The notes under the pieces are model-generated. The model saw only the letters and a list, made by a program, of their open reading frames with translations, made no database searches and was not told the DNA's origin. From CAVORB01 sp963698495 (lineage in GTDB: Bacteria > Pseudomonadota > Gammaproteobacteria > Chromatiales > Chromatiaceae), in contig CAVORB010000020.1 in NCBI GenBank assembly GCA_963698495.1, positions 124,001 through 188,000 of the forward strand: a stretch of DNA of 64,000 nucleotides, in the 5' to 3' direction. Of this stretch, positions 18,441 through 28,686 are shown piece by piece (the first letter of the stretch is position 1; each line of letters begins with the position of its first letter). A program made the position numbers and the translations under genes.

Positions 18441-20312
18441 TCAGGGTGAGTTATCGCGGTAGGTGCGCGGCGGCACGGGCTCGCCGAAGAGCACGGCGGT
18501 GTGGATCAGCAGACGTTCCACGGGACTCAGGCTCGCCCTTTCGGCGACGACCTTTCGCGCCATCTCCGGCTCGTCCGTGATGATGCCGTCCACGCCGATG
18601 GACATCATGCGCGACATCGACACCGGGTCGTTCACGGTCCACACGAACACCCGCTTGCCGGCGGTTCGGGCCTTGCGGACGAAACCCGGCGTGGCCATGC
18701 CCATGTTGACGGCCAGAAAATCGGCGTCGAGGCGGGTCAGGTCGCCCACCGCGGTGGCCGAGAGCAGTCCGATGGTCCAGTCCGGGCGCAGCGCGCGAAT
18801 CTTCTGGATAGCCGGGTACTCGAGCGACATGACGGCGACCGCGGAGACCATGTCCGCCTCCTCGACGATCTCCACCACCCGCCGCTCCAAGTCCCTGTCG
18901 TAGCCGTAGTACTTGAGCTCGATGACGACCCTCGATCTGCCGCGCACGCTCTCGAGCACCTCGCGCAGCGTCGGCACGCGCTCGGCGGCGAAGGCGGGGT
19001 CGAACCAGCTCCCCACATCGATGGTGCCGATCTGGTCAAGCGTGCCATCCCAAACCTTGAGGTCGACCCCGGCCAGCTTCATGAAGTCGCTGTCGTGAAT
19101 GACCACCACCTCGTCGTCGGCGGATTCCTGCACGTCGATCTCGACCCAGTCGGCACCGTCCTCGATCGCCTGACGGACCGAGGCCAAGGTGTTCTCGGGT
19201 GCCTTTCCCGCGGCGCCGCGGTGGGCGACGATGGTGATGTCGTCGCGTACCTCGACGCCTTGAACCAGCCAGGCGCCCGTCAGCGCAGAAATGACGGTAG
19301 CTGCGAGCAGGAGCATGGCCAGGCGCGGCGGGGTCCCTATCGCGCCGGGGATGCGAACGGAGGGAGGCCGCTGCGCACGCTCGGCGACCTCGAAACCGGG
19401 CGCCATCCGCTCGGCCAAGACGACGGTGGCGAGGGCGAATGTCCCCAGGCTGAATGCGCTGACCAGCAGGTTCGCGACGAACCAGACGGCGGCCAGTCCG
19501 CCGAGGACGATCACCAGTATCGCCAGCGACTCGGAAAACAACGGGACGATCCAGCCACCCAGCCCCCGAAGAACGCCCAGCACCAGTGCGCTCATTACAA
19601 AGACGGCGAGCGCCCAGAGGGCGACGACCCGCAGGATCAAGCGTCGCCTGCCCGCCGTGAGACGCTCGCTCTCGCCGAACGAGCGCGCCGGGGACACGTC
19701 GAGGAACAGAACCAGCGGCAGTGCCAGCGACCACGCGATGAGCTTGCGCACGGCCAGCGTCAGCATCACGGCGAGCAGCAGGCCAATGATCGCAGCCGCG
19801 ATCCAGAGCTCCGATGGGCGCGTCTGGAGGTAATAGTTGATGTCGTAATCCGTGATCAGCAGCCATGCGACGGCGGCGCCGGCGAGCAGGAAGGGCGCGG
19901 CAAGCAGCAGCAGCCGCGCGACCAAGCGGACCGCGAACGCAAGGATGCGATGCGCGCGTCCGGCGGCGAATGCGAGGGCGCTGAGGACGCGACTGCGCGG
20001 GCCCGAGGGAAGATTGGCGCCAATGGCCATCATCGAGGCCTGTTCGAGCGCCATGATGGCGATGAGCACCGCGGCAACCAAGATCAGGGATACCATCCCC
20101 AGCGGCGTCAGCACGAAGTAGGCGATATCCTGGTCCGCGAGCACGGCACGACCGGAGAGGCCGATCAGCAGGCGGATCAGTACGCCCGTCAGCGGCGCGA
20201 GCAGCAGCACGCCGAGAGCGGCGTAGGCGAGATGGATGAGGAAAAGCGGCCGCCAGGTCGCCGACAGGCACCCGAGCACGGCCTTCCAGACCTGAGCGAC
20301 GCTGTGTTTCAT
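18441..20312 (-). CDS. membrane-anchored glycerophosphodiester phosphodiesterase
   Basis: A 623-residue protein: residues 1-350 form a multi-helix membrane domain of the GDPD-associated type, and residues about 355-605 a GDPD (glpQ-like) TIM-barrel with the catalytic start VAHRGAAGKAPENTLAS, the acid residues VEIDVQ and later VIELKYYG. It is expected to cleave glycerophosphodiesters to glycerol 3-phosphate plus an alcohol at the outer face of the membrane. No defect. It is convergent with the DUF389 gene (gap 18 bp). Confidence 0.92.
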   Translation of the reverse strand: MKHSVAQVWKAVLGCLSATWRPLFLIHLAYAALGVLLLAPLTGVLIRLLIGLSGRAVLADQDIAYFVLTPLGMVSLILVAAVLIAIMALEQASMMAIGANLPSGPRSRVLSALAFAAGRAHRILAFAVRLVARLLLLAAPFLLAGAAVAWLLITDYDINYYLQTRPSELWIAAAIIGLLLAVMLTLAVRKLIAWSLALPLVLFLDVSPARSFGESERLTAGRRRLILRVVALWALAVFVMSALVLGVLRGLGGWIVPLFSESLAILVIVLGGLAAVWFVANLLVSAFSLGTFALATVVLAERMAPGFEVAERAQRPPSVRIPGAIGTPPRLAMLLLAATVISALTGAWLVQGVEVRDDITIVAHRGAAGKAPENTLASVRQAIEDGADWVEIDVQESADDEVVVIHDSDFMKLAGVDLKVWDGTLDQIGTIDVGSWFDPAFAAERVPTLREVLESVRGRSRVVIELKYYGYDRDLERRVVEIVEEADMVSAVAVMSLEYPAIQKIRALRPDWTIGLLSATAVGDLTRLDADFLAVNMGMATPGFVRKARTAGKRVFVWTVNDPVSMSRMMSIGVDGIITDEPEMARKVVAERASLSPVERLLIHTAVLFGEPVPPRTYRDNSP

Positions 20313-20593
20313 GCCCCTCTCTTACAAAGACGGTGATCATTGGCCATTCTCGCCAAAATCAGCACGCCACCCCAGAAGCGTGGTTCTTGGATAGCTTCAT
20401 TTTCAAATGCTTACGCGCTTGAACATGGCGTCACATCCCTGTGCCGCGGCAAGCGCTGAATGGATCAGCGCTTAGAATGCCCGTCCCCGCACGGGACCTT
20501 ACGCGACGGATCTCGCAATTGCCAGGGAAGGACCTTGGCGGCGGCGCCGCGCCCCATCGACCTATCCAGCCGGCGACACCGCGCTGCTTCAGC

Positions 20594-22297
20594 TTACCGC
20601 TCGGGCAGACCGGCCTTTCTCAGCGCAGCCAGGATGTTCGCCAACGCTCGCGGATCCTTGAAAGGGAACGCAAACTCCAAGCGAGTGATCGCCAGGTCGG
20701 GGCTCGCGACGATCAGCTCGGCGGCCTCCCATTCGGCCATATCTTCCATTCCGGCCCTGGCGAGGGCCGCCGCGTTCCACATGCGTGCCCGCAGGTAGCC
20801 CGGATTGACCGCGAGCACCCGTTGGAACGTAGACGCCGAGTCTTCGTACCTGTCTTGCACGAAGCGTATCTCGCCCAGGATTTCGAGATAAGAGGCCGGC
20901 GGCCTGGGGTTCAGCCGCATCGCGCGCTCCAACGCCGACAGGGCCTTGCCGGGACGCCCCGCATAATTGAGGGTCCAGGCAAGCAAGGCATGAGCATCCG
21001 CGTAGTTGGGATCGACCTCGATCGCGCGTTCGGCGGCCGCAATGGCCTCTGCATGCCGGCCCTGGAACAGCCTGACTTGGCCCAGGACGAAGTACGCCTG
21101 AGGTAGCGCGGGATCCATGCCCGTAGCCTGTTCCGCAAGGTCAGCGGCCAGTTCAAGGGACCGTGTGGGAGTGTCCGTCCAACCGTCGATCGCTTCGCGG
21201 GAGTAGGTCAAGGCCAGCCCCGTGTAGGCCCGTGCGAAGGCCGGATCGAGCGTGATCGCTTGCTCGAAAAGATCTCTTGCAGACAGATTCTGCGCCTCGG
21301 TGCGGCCCCCGTGTTCCTCGAGCCCGCGCAGATAAAGGTCGTAGGCAGCGACGCTCGCTGTCGGCCGGGTGGTGAGATACGCCTGTTCGGCGGGGGCGAT
21401 CTCCACCTTGAGCGCGGCGATGACCGCCGCCGTGAGCCTGTCCTGTATGTCGAACACGTCGCTCAATGCCCCGGAGTAGCGTTCGCCCCAGACCGCCCGC
21501 TCGGACCCTGCCTCGATGAGCTGGACATTGATCCGCAGGGTGTTGTCGCGCCGCTGGACGCTGCCCACGACCAAGTAATTGACGTCCAGTTCGGCGGAGA
21601 TCTGTCGTGGTTCCGTGTTTCCGTTCTGGTAGGCGAATGCCGTTCCCGGCGCAATGACCAACAGGCCCTGCACCTTCGAAAGGTCCGTAATCAGATCCGC
21701 CGTGATACCGTTGGCGAAATAGTTCTCGTCCGGGGCGGCGCCCAGGTTCGCGAATGGGGCGACGGCCACAGCGGGCTTGCCGGCAAAGGCTGCGGGCAAC
21801 ATGGGTTGAATCCAGTCCCGCTCCAGAGCGCTCCAGGCCGCGAGCAACAGGAGTAGGACGCCGAGGCTCCCGGCTAACCAGGCCACACGCGGTCTCCGGT
21901 GCCGGCGCTTGGTCGCGCCGGACGGAATCGAGGCGGCCGCGGCCCGCTCGACCACCTCGTCGATATGCGTCACCTCGGCAATCAACCTATAGCCGCTCTT
22001 GGGAACCGTCTCGATCACCCGCGGGTCGTGCGCGTCGTCCCCGAACACCCGCCGCAGCTTCGCGATCGCCTTGGTGACGGAATCCTCGGTGACGACCCTC
22101 CCCGGCCAGAGCTGCTCCTCCAATTCGGCACGGCTCACCACGCGCCCGGCGTGCTCGGCCAGGTACAGCAGCACCAGCATGACCTTGGCCTCAAGCCGCG
22201 CCTCGTCACCGCCGATCGTCACGCGGAGGCTTGCGGGCTCCACTCCGTAGTCAGCGACCCGGAACGGGGTTGTCTGGGTCAGCAACCGTTCGGTCAC
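20594..22297 (-). CDS. CadC-type membrane transcriptional regulator with TPR repeats (first copy)
   Basis: A 567-residue one-component regulator: OmpR/PhoB-type winged helix at about 20-115 (ending VIETVPKSGYRLIAEV), a single membrane helix around 140-158 (VAWLAGSLGVLLLLLAAW), a TolB-N-like domain (FANLGAAPDENYFANGITADLITDLSKV) and several TPR repeats to the C-terminus (ARAYTGLALTYSREA, YADAHALLAWTLNYAG). It probably senses something in the periplasm and binds DNA directly. It is divergent from the exported AhpD-like, DsrE-like and nitrilase genes, which are its likely targets. A second paralogue is at 24890. Confidence 0.9.
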   Translation of the reverse strand: MTERLLTQTTPFRVADYGVEPASLRVTIGGDEARLEAKVMLVLLYLAEHAGRVVSRAELEEQLWPGRVVTEDSVTKAIAKLRRVFGDDAHDPRVIETVPKSGYRLIAEVTHIDEVVERAAAASIPSGATKRRHRRPRVAWLAGSLGVLLLLLAAWSALERDWIQPMLPAAFAGKPAVAVAPFANLGAAPDENYFANGITADLITDLSKVQGLLVIAPGTAFAYQNGNTEPRQISAELDVNYLVVGSVQRRDNTLRINVQLIEAGSERAVWGERYSGALSDVFDIQDRLTAAVIAALKVEIAPAEQAYLTTRPTASVAAYDLYLRGLEEHGGRTEAQNLSARDLFEQAITLDPAFARAYTGLALTYSREAIDGWTDTPTRSLELAADLAEQATGMDPALPQAYFVLGQVRLFQGRHAEAIAAAERAIEVDPNYADAHALLAWTLNYAGRPGKALSALERAMRLNPRPPASYLEILGEIRFVQDRYEDSASTFQRVLAVNPGYLRARMWNAAALARAGMEDMAEWEAAELIVASPDLAITRLEFAFPFKDPRALANILAALRKAGLPER

Positions 22298-22533
22298 TGG
22301 TGCCGTTCCTCCTCACAGGATGAGGTGACTGATCGACACGACTTGAGCGCGTCGGGAAATCTTCGGGAAAACACCGCCGTTCCATCGGCACCCTTTTTGA
22401 GCATAGCGCTATCTTCTGAAGCGACAACGCCCGGAACCACCCGCTACGGCCGTTCCAGGACACGATGACCGGGGCGCAACGCGAGACAAGGTTGGCGCCC
22501 ATCGCATCGGCACCAAGACCGGAGAAAAGAAAG

Positions 22534-22932
22534 ATGAAGCACCTCAACACCAGGATTCCCATCGCCGCATTGACACTCGCCGCAGCCACGACCTTCGCGC
22601 AAGAGCCGCCGCGGTTCTACCAGGACACCTACCCCGCCCATGCCCTCAAGAGCAGGCTGGAGGCCGAGAGCGTGCTGGTGGGGGACGAGGCGAAGCTCGA
22701 CGCCAAAACGCGCGAGCTCATCGCCCTGGCGGTCGCTGCCCAGATTCCCTGCGCCTATTGCGTCTACGTGCATGACAAGAAGGCGCGGGCGGAGGGCGCC
22801 AGCGAGGCCGAGGTGCGTGAGGCGGTGGCGACGTCCGCCCACGTGCGCCACTGGAGCACGGTACTCAACGGCATGGCCTACGACTTCGACGCCTTCAAGA
22901 TCGAAGTCGACGCCATGCCGTCTTCGAACTGA
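22534..22932 (+). CDS. exported AhpD-like (carboxymuconolactone decarboxylase family) protein
   Basis: A 132-residue protein with a Sec signal peptide (MKHLNTRIPIAALTLAAATTFAQ) and a CMD/AhpD fold. The redox motif Cys73-x-x-Cys76-x-x-x-His80 (CAYCVYVH) is intact, which in AhpD acts in thiol-dependent peroxide reduction. Export to the periplasm is unusual for the family. ATG 22534 is preceded by a GGAG about 11 bases upstream; upstream codons in frame are not signal-like. First gene opposite the CadC-type regulator. Confidence 0.85.
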   Translation: MKHLNTRIPIAALTLAAATTFAQEPPRFYQDTYPAHALKSRLEAESVLVGDEAKLDAKTRELIALAVAAQIPCAYCVYVHDKKARAEGASEAEVREAVATSAHVRHWSTVLNGMAYDFDAFKIEVDAMPSSN

Positions 22933-23096
22933 GCGGGTGACTGACCGCCGGCCCATGTCGTCTCGACTTCTGCGGCCGCCGTCGTGCGGCCGACGAGACC
23001 TTGAACCCCGAGCGCCGGCCCGACGGCCACGGCGGTCAGTAACACCATCCCTCGCGGATAGATCGAACCCTGGAAACCGGGGTGGAGGACGGAAAC

Positions 23097-23540
23097 ATGA
23101 ACATGAGACCGCTGGCGATACTCTCGCTGCTGGCCCTGCCCTTGTTGGGAATCTCCTCGCCCGTCTCGTCGGAAGAGTCCGAAGATACCTGGGAGAAGGT
23201 GGTCTTTCACCTGGATGAGACCGCCAACGCACGCTGGGCGCTGATGCTCGCGCGCTCGTACCTGGACGATAGTCCGAAGGCAAAGATCGTCATCGTCGCC
23301 TATGGCCCCGGAATCGACTTCCTGCTCGACGACGCAGCAGACAAACGCGGCAATCCCTATGACCACGCAGTTCTGACCCTTGCGGAACGAGGGGTGGACT
23401 TTCGCGCCTGCGCGGCGACGCTCGAAGCGCGGAGCATCGCCAGGGAAGATCTGCTCGACGCCGTGACCATCGTGCCCTCCGGCATCTCCGAGATCGCCAG
23501 GCTCCAGTTGAAGGAGGGTTACGCGTACCTCAAGCCCTGA
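23097..23540 (+). CDS. exported DsrE-family protein
   Basis: A 147-residue protein with a signal peptide (MNMRPLAILSLLALPLLGISSPVSS) and a DsrE/DsrF-like domain (VVFHLDETANARWALMLARSYLDD, KIVIVAYGPGIDFLL, VDFRACAATLEAR). Cytoplasmic DsrE proteins pass sulfur via cysteine; here one cysteine (FRACAATL) sits at the position often conserved in the exported branch. GGAGG ends 8 bases before ATG 23097. It follows the AhpD-like gene and precedes the Tat-type nitrilase, all facing away from the regulator. Confidence 0.85.
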   Translation: MNMRPLAILSLLALPLLGISSPVSSEESEDTWEKVVFHLDETANARWALMLARSYLDDSPKAKIVIVAYGPGIDFLLDDAADKRGNPYDHAVLTLAERGVDFRACAATLEARSIAREDLLDAVTIVPSGISEIARLQLKEGYAYLKP

Positions 23541-23683
23541 CGGGTATGGCGGCGCGAGGAATCGGACCACGCCACCGCACGTATCTCGGCGACCCGTATC
23601 GGCGGTCCAGACCAAAAAGGTACCCGGCCCGCCAGGTAGCCTGAGCAAGAGGCAGGCTCATTGTTCTCACACGGAGGCCCCTG

Positions 23684-24821
23684 ATGCAGAAGACAAGCCG
23701 GCTCCTCGACAATCCGAGCCCAGCACCCTTCAACCTTCCCATCGGACGGCGGCGATTCACGCAATGGCTTGCCGCAAGCCTGCTCTTGGGCGGTCACCGG
23801 GCCCATGCCACCGCGCGAAAGGGCGCAGGGGAAGACGTGACACCAGCCAATCGGCTCAAGGTCGCGGCGATTCAGATGGCACCGAAGCTCGCCGATGTGG
23901 AGTCGAATCTGGCTCAGGCCGAGAACCTGATGCGGGAGGCAATTCGTCGAGGCGCGGAGTGGATCCTGTTGCCGGAGGCGTTCACCTCCGCGGCGGCCTT
24001 CCACGAGGACATGGTCAGGGCCGTCCGGCCGCTGGACGGTGCGCCCGCGCGGTTGCTGGAGGGCGTGGCACGGGAAGCGGGCGTGGTGGCGGGAGGGTCT
24101 TTCTTCGCCCGGGACGGGGATCACGTCTACAACAGTTTTCTGCTGGTGTTCCCCGATGGAACCAGGTACCGCCACGACAAGGACTACCCCACCTATTGGG
24201 AAACCTGCTACTCCGAGAAGGGATCGGACGACGGGGTGTTGAGCACGCCCGTCGGTCCGGTCGGGGTGGCCCTGTGCTGGGAGATGGTTCGCTCCGGCAC
24301 GGCGGCGCGGTTGTCGGGCAAGGTACGGATGCTGCTCACCGGCTCGACCTGGTGGACCCTGCCGGACGACGCCAGCGCGGATCACCCGTTGCGCGCGGTG
24401 AATCTCAACATGCTCCGCGAATCCCCGCCGCGTCTTGCGCGGATGCTGGGGGTTCCTGTGGTACATGCCTCCCACGCCGGACCCTTCCAGGGCTTCGACA
24501 GCCCGGAGCTGCCGGACGTGCCCTACCGCTCGGTCTACCTCGGCGAAACCATGATCACGGATGCGACCGGAAAACTGCTCGCGCGCATGGGTATGGGAGG
24601 ACGGCGCGGGAGTGATCACGGCGGACATCGTCCTGCCCGCCGACCCCATGCCGTCGGAGGCGATTCCCGACCGGTTCTGGCTGCCGAAGCAGATGCCGCA
24701 GGAGTGGAAAGACGCCTGGGACCGGTGGTTCCCGCGGGGAGAGGACTATTATCGCACCGTGACCCTACCCTATCTCGAAACCGGTCAGCTCGAAGAATAC
24801 GTACCGCCGTACCTTCGGTAG
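23684..24821 (+). pseudogene. Tat-exported nitrilase-family amidohydrolase, frameshifted
   Basis: The N-terminus carries a twin-arginine signal (GRRRFTQWLAASLLLGG), then a nitrilase domain with Glu98 (LLPEAF), Lys166 (RHDKDYPTYWE) and Cys198 (GVALCWEM), the complete catalytic triad. Around codon 305 one extra G in the GGG at 24595-24597 shifts the frame; without it the protein continues EDGAGVITADIVLPADP through a normal C-terminus (EWKDAWDRWFPRGEDYYR) to 24821. The remaining gene is complete. Third exported protein of the unit downstream of the first CadC-type regulator. Substrate unknown. Confidence 0.85.
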
Positions 24822-24889
24822 TCGGGGACGGACGCCAAGCTCTCGGGTGAGTCCGAAACTGCCGCCCGATGACATTCGGTCGCGTGGTT

Positions 24890-26632
24890 CTACAGGCCCA
24901 GTCGGGCGAGGATGGACTCCAATCGCTGCGTCTGGCGGACATCCGTCATCGGATAGGTCTGAAGCCAGTCCCGAATCGAGAATTGCGGGTCGATGGCTCG
25001 GATCTCCTGCGCCTCCCACTCAGCGCCATCCCGGTCACCGTCGTCGTCCAGCACGGCCGCGAGATAGACGCGCGCCTCGAGGTTCGCGGGATTGCGCGTG
25101 ATCGCCTCGCGCAGATTGATCAGCGCCTGGTCAGAATCGCCGAGGAAAAAGTAGGCGCGGCCGAGCAATAGAAAGTAGAGGTAACCCGCCTCCGGATTGA
25201 GCCGCATTGCGCGGCGCAGCAGCGGGATCGAGGCGGATGGGTCACCGACGTAGGTCTCGATCCCTCCCTTGAGGGCGAACGCGTCGCCAAAGGAAGGCGC
25301 CAGAGCCAGGGCTTCGTCCAGATGCGCAAGGGCCTCGGCGTGGCGCCGCCGCTGTGCACTGACATAGCCGAGCACCCAGTGCGCCTCGGCCAGGTCCGGA
25401 TCGATCTGTACCGCGGTCCGCGCCATTTCCTGAGCCCGGCCCAGGGATGCCTGGCCGTCCTCCGACCACTGATTGCGATAATCGGCCGCGTATGTCAACG
25501 CCAGACCGCCGTAAGCCCGGGCAAAGGCGGGGTCCAACTCGATGGCGCGCAGGAAAAGCCTCGTTGCCTGCGCGTTCTCCTGTTGCGTGCGCACCAGCAG
25601 CGCGGCCCGGGCGCGAAGGAACAGGTCGTATGCCTCGACGGAACGGCTGAAGCGGCGCGCGAGCCGCCGACGCTCGGCCTCGGTGATCTTGACCGAGAGC
25701 GTTTCCGCGAGCCGCGTCCCGATCTCGTCCTGGACCGCGAAAATATCCTCGAAGGGGCGGTCATAACGCTCGGCCCACAGCTGTCGCCCGGTGGACGCCT
25801 CGACCAGGCGCACCTCCACGCCGATGCGTCCTCTGCTCCGCTGCACGCCTCCCCAGATCTCGAAACCTGCCCTGGCCGATGGTCCCGCGCCGGCGCGCAG
25901 CGTAACCGATGCGGTTTCAGCCGCGATCGCCGTGAGCCCGGAAAGTCGCGAAAGATCCGTCGTCAGTTCCGCGGCCAGTCCACGGGCAAGGTAGAGTTGA
26001 TCCGGGTCGTCCCCGAGGACCTGAAACGGATGAACCAGGACGGTAGGCAGAGCGTCGGTGGTACTCAGGGCATCCGCCTCGGGAAGCACGCCATCGGTAG
26101 GGAAAGGGTCGGGAGGAGCACCCGCGCGATAGAGATAGATCGACGTCAGACCCAACAGTGCGGCTGTCAGGCCAATCGCGGCGTAGGAGAGAAACCGGGG
26201 ACGCCAGGTCGCCCCCTGGTTTACGTTCGGGCGGCGGTCGCCGCTCGGGACGGGCGCGCCGACTTGGGCGATCAGACGATAGCCCCGTTTGGGTACGGTC
26301 TGGATGTAACTCGGCTCGCGCGGGTTGTCCCCGAACGCCTTGCGCAGCTTGATGACCGCCTGGGTCAGCGCATCGTCTCCCACGACCACGCCCTCCCAGA
26401 GCGCGGCGAGCAGCTCGTCCCGGCTGACGACCTCTCCCGGGCGCCGGGCGAGGAAAAACAGCAACTCCATGGCCTTGGGTTCGAGGTGAATCGACTGTTG
26501 GCCGCGACGCAGGACGTTGAGTGCGAAGTCCGCGTCCCAATCGCCGATCCGCATCACCCCCGATGGCACGCCGGTCGACTCGCGTAGCGCGAGCGCCGCG
26601 TCGTCGTCGGAGTTGTCTTGCGTCTGGGTCAT
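24890..26632 (-). CDS. CadC-type transcriptional regulator with TPR repeats (second copy)
   Basis: A 580-residue paralogue of the regulator at 20594. The OmpR-type winged helix (LEPKAMELLFFLARRPGEVVSRD; YIQTVPKRGYRLIAQV) covers about 28-125, followed by a helix (FLSYAAIGLTAALLGLTSIYLY), a TolB-N-like domain (VHPFQVLGDDPDQLYLARGLAAELTTDLSRL) and TPR repeats. ATG 26632 is taken as start because the DNA upstream lacks family similarity; a longer form from 26734 is possible. It is divergent from the thioredoxin / propeller / metallohydrolase genes, the likely regulon. Confidence 0.9.
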   Translation of the reverse strand: MTQTQDNSDDDAALALRESTGVPSGVMRIGDWDADFALNVLRRGQQSIHLEPKAMELLFFLARRPGEVVSRDELLAALWEGVVVGDDALTQAVIKLRKAFGDNPREPSYIQTVPKRGYRLIAQVGAPVPSGDRRPNVNQGATWRPRFLSYAAIGLTAALLGLTSIYLYRAGAPPDPFPTDGVLPEADALSTTDALPTVLVHPFQVLGDDPDQLYLARGLAAELTTDLSRLSGLTAIAAETASVTLRAGAGPSARAGFEIWGGVQRSRGRIGVEVRLVEASTGRQLWAERYDRPFEDIFAVQDEIGTRLAETLSVKITEAERRRLARRFSRSVEAYDLFLRARAALLVRTQQENAQATRLFLRAIELDPAFARAYGGLALTYAADYRNQWSEDGQASLGRAQEMARTAVQIDPDLAEAHWVLGYVSAQRRRHAEALAHLDEALALAPSFGDAFALKGGIETYVGDPSASIPLLRRAMRLNPEAGYLYFLLLGRAYFFLGDSDQALINLREAITRNPANLEARVYLAAVLDDDGDRDGAEWEAQEIRAIDPQFSIRDWLQTYPMTDVRQTQRLESILARLGL

Positions 26633-26848
26633 GGAAGACTGGATCGTCGCCGATTCATCGCCAAAGCTTAGCCGCTTCCGTGGGCACATTGACTGGATCT
26701 GCACTATAAAGTCCCCAAGTCGAAACGGCGCCACGGCAGTGTCTCTGGCGCCGGTTCAGGGAGCTGGGTCCGCCCGGGCGATCGTGCATGCCGGCACGGG
26801 CCGGCGGCCGGCTTCGAGTTCTTCCCGAAAATGAGCTACAGGTGAGCT

Positions 26849-27400
26849 ATGAATTACCGCGTATTCGTCCGTGCGTCGACAAGGATCACGACTCGTAGGA
26901 GATTTTCGATTCGGCTGGCCGCATCCCTGGCTGCCGCACTGCTAGGGTGGTCAGCCGCGGTACCGGCCGATCCGCCATCCGACTGGACCTTTCATCCATT
27001 GGACGAGGCGCTGAAGCTCGCCCAACAGGAGCAACGGCGCGTGTTCCTGTATTTCGGGCGCCACGGTTGCCCGTCCTGCGACAAGACCAATCGCGAGAGC
27101 TTCACGGACGCGCGGGTCATCGAGAAATACCGGGCCAACTATGTGCTGGCGTATGCGGACGCCGAGAGCGGGGAGCGGCTGCGCCTGCCCAGCGGCGAGC
27201 GCGTCACCGAGATGGAGCTGGGCGTGAAGCTCAAGGTGTTCGGCACCCCCTTCTTCTACTTCATGGAGCCGGACGGCACGCCGGTCTATCGTGCGCCTGG
27301 ATATCAGAGTGCCGAGGAATTCCTGCTCTTCGACCGCTACGTCAACGGCGGCCACTACAAGCAGCAGACCTTCGCCGAGTTCAAGGCGGACCAATCATGA
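26849..27400 (+). CDS. exported thioredoxin-fold protein (SoxW-like)
   Basis: A 183-residue protein with an N-terminal signal (RRRFSIRLAASLAAALLGWSAAVPA) and a thioredoxin fold of the DUF255/SoxW type. The redox motif is Cys74-Pro-Ser-Cys77 (RHGCPSCDKT) and the cis-proline segment is VFGTPFFYFMEPDG. It probably keeps periplasmic thiols or a sulfur carrier reduced. Its TGA overlaps the ATG of the next gene (ATGA at 27397), showing tight coupling. First gene of the operon opposite the second CadC-type regulator. Confidence 0.85.
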   Translation: MNYRVFVRASTRITTRRRFSIRLAASLAAALLGWSAAVPADPPSDWTFHPLDEALKLAQQEQRRVFLYFGRHGCPSCDKTNRESFTDARVIEKYRANYVLAYADAESGERLRLPSGERVTEMELGVKLKVFGTPFFYFMEPDGTPVYRAPGYQSAEEFLLFDRYVNGGHYKQQTFAEFKADQS

Positions 27401-28635
27401 AGCGTCTGGCGCTGCAGCTGGTCCTGTTCCTGCCGGGTGTGGCGTTGGCCGAACCCTGGACCTTTGGCGACCCGATCACGGTAGCGGGTACCGAGGAGAC
27501 CCCGCACTACCATCATCTGGACGGCGCGGGCCGGCAGCATGTCGCGGCATCGGGAACGGACGTCGCGCTGGTCTGGGAAGACGACCGCAGCGGCGATCCC
27601 CAAGTCTATTTCGCGGTCAAGCCGCACCCGGCCGGGTCTTTCTCCCGTACCTACCAGCTGAGTGATGGCGAAGAGGCCTATGAGCCGTCCATCGCCCTGA
27701 TCGATCAGGACCGGTGGCTGGCTGCTTGGGAACAGGACGGTGCGGTGATGGCCCGGATCATCGATGCCCAAGGACCAGGGCCCATTGCGCCTCTGGCCGA
27801 CAAGGGCAGTCGCCAGGTGACCCTGGCCAGCGACCAAAAGGGGCGCATTGCCGCGGTCTGGGCACGCGAGCAGGACAACGGCCAACGCATCGAGGCCGCC
27901 GAGCTGAGGCTCGAGAATCGCGGCGTGGCGTTAGCTGGACCGGCCATACCCGTCGCGCCGGTTGGCGATCATCCGTTCCAAGGCTACCCGGCCGCCGCCT
28001 GGGGGGCCGATGGCGCGCTGAACCTTGCCTGGGAGGACCGGCGAGCGGGACACACCCGTCTGTTCCACACCCAGCGAGCGCCCGGACAGGCCTTTGCCCC
28101 GGAACGTCAGCTGAACGAGCACTTCGCGCCGACGGAGGACGGTAGCGAAACGACCGGTCTCGGCAGCGGTGTGATGCGGGTGATGCTGGCCGCTGATCCG
28201 GCTGGCACGCTCCGGGCCGTCTGGCTGGACAAGCGCAATGCGAACTCCGGATACGCGGTCTGGGGCGCGGCGAGCAAGGACGGCGGTCGCACCTTCGGAA
28301 CGAACCAGATGGTGCAGGACGCGCTCGGCGACGCGGTCCCACAATGGCACGCCGCGCTGGCGGGCGGCAAGATCGGATTCGTTGCGGCGTGGGACGATAC
28401 CCGCGAGGGTTGGGGCGATACTGGCGAGCCGGGCGATGTCTTGTTGTCCTGGAACACCGACGGAACCTGGAGCCCCGACCTCGTGGTGCCAGGGGCCTCC
28501 GGCGAGGGCTACCAGGGCAGCCCGGCGATCGCGCTCGACCCGCAGGGCGACCTGCATCTGATCTGGATCGAGCGCGATGACCTGTCATCGCCGTCGCGCT
28601 TGCGATACCTGCGTGCTACGTTCAGTGGACCCTGA
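27397..28635 (+). CDS. exported beta-propeller (sialidase-fold) protein
   Basis: A 412-residue protein with a signal peptide (MKRLALQLVLFLPGVALA). The mature part has repeated units such as VALVWEDDRSGDPQVYFA, LNLAWEDRRAGHTRLFH, LRAVWLDKRNANSGYAVWG and one clear Asp-box (SKDGGRTFG), typical of six-bladed sialidase-superfamily propellers. No sialidase catalytic set can be claimed. Start codon overlaps the thioredoxin stop. It is likely a periplasmic binding or scaffold protein acting with its two neighbours. Confidence 0.8.
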   Translation: MKRLALQLVLFLPGVALAEPWTFGDPITVAGTEETPHYHHLDGAGRQHVAASGTDVALVWEDDRSGDPQVYFAVKPHPAGSFSRTYQLSDGEEAYEPSIALIDQDRWLAAWEQDGAVMARIIDAQGPGPIAPLADKGSRQVTLASDQKGRIAAVWAREQDNGQRIEAAELRLENRGVALAGPAIPVAPVGDHPFQGYPAAAWGADGALNLAWEDRRAGHTRLFHTQRAPGQAFAPERQLNEHFAPTEDGSETTGLGSGVMRVMLAADPAGTLRAVWLDKRNANSGYAVWGAASKDGGRTFGTNQMVQDALGDAVPQWHAALAGGKIGFVAAWDDTREGWGDTGEPGDVLLSWNTDGTWSPDLVVPGASGEGYQGSPAIALDPQGDLHLIWIERDDLSSPSRLRYLRATFSGP

Positions 28636-28686
28636 CCGGTTTCATGCCCGGTTTTACGCTACCGCCCAAGGAACGCCATCCGACCC

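Noticed and set aside
18501..20336. A 611-codon open frame on the + strand opposite the GDPD gene
   Set aside because: His/Asp/Arg/Gln-rich antisense product without any domain; the minus strand carries clear membrane and GDPD sequence.
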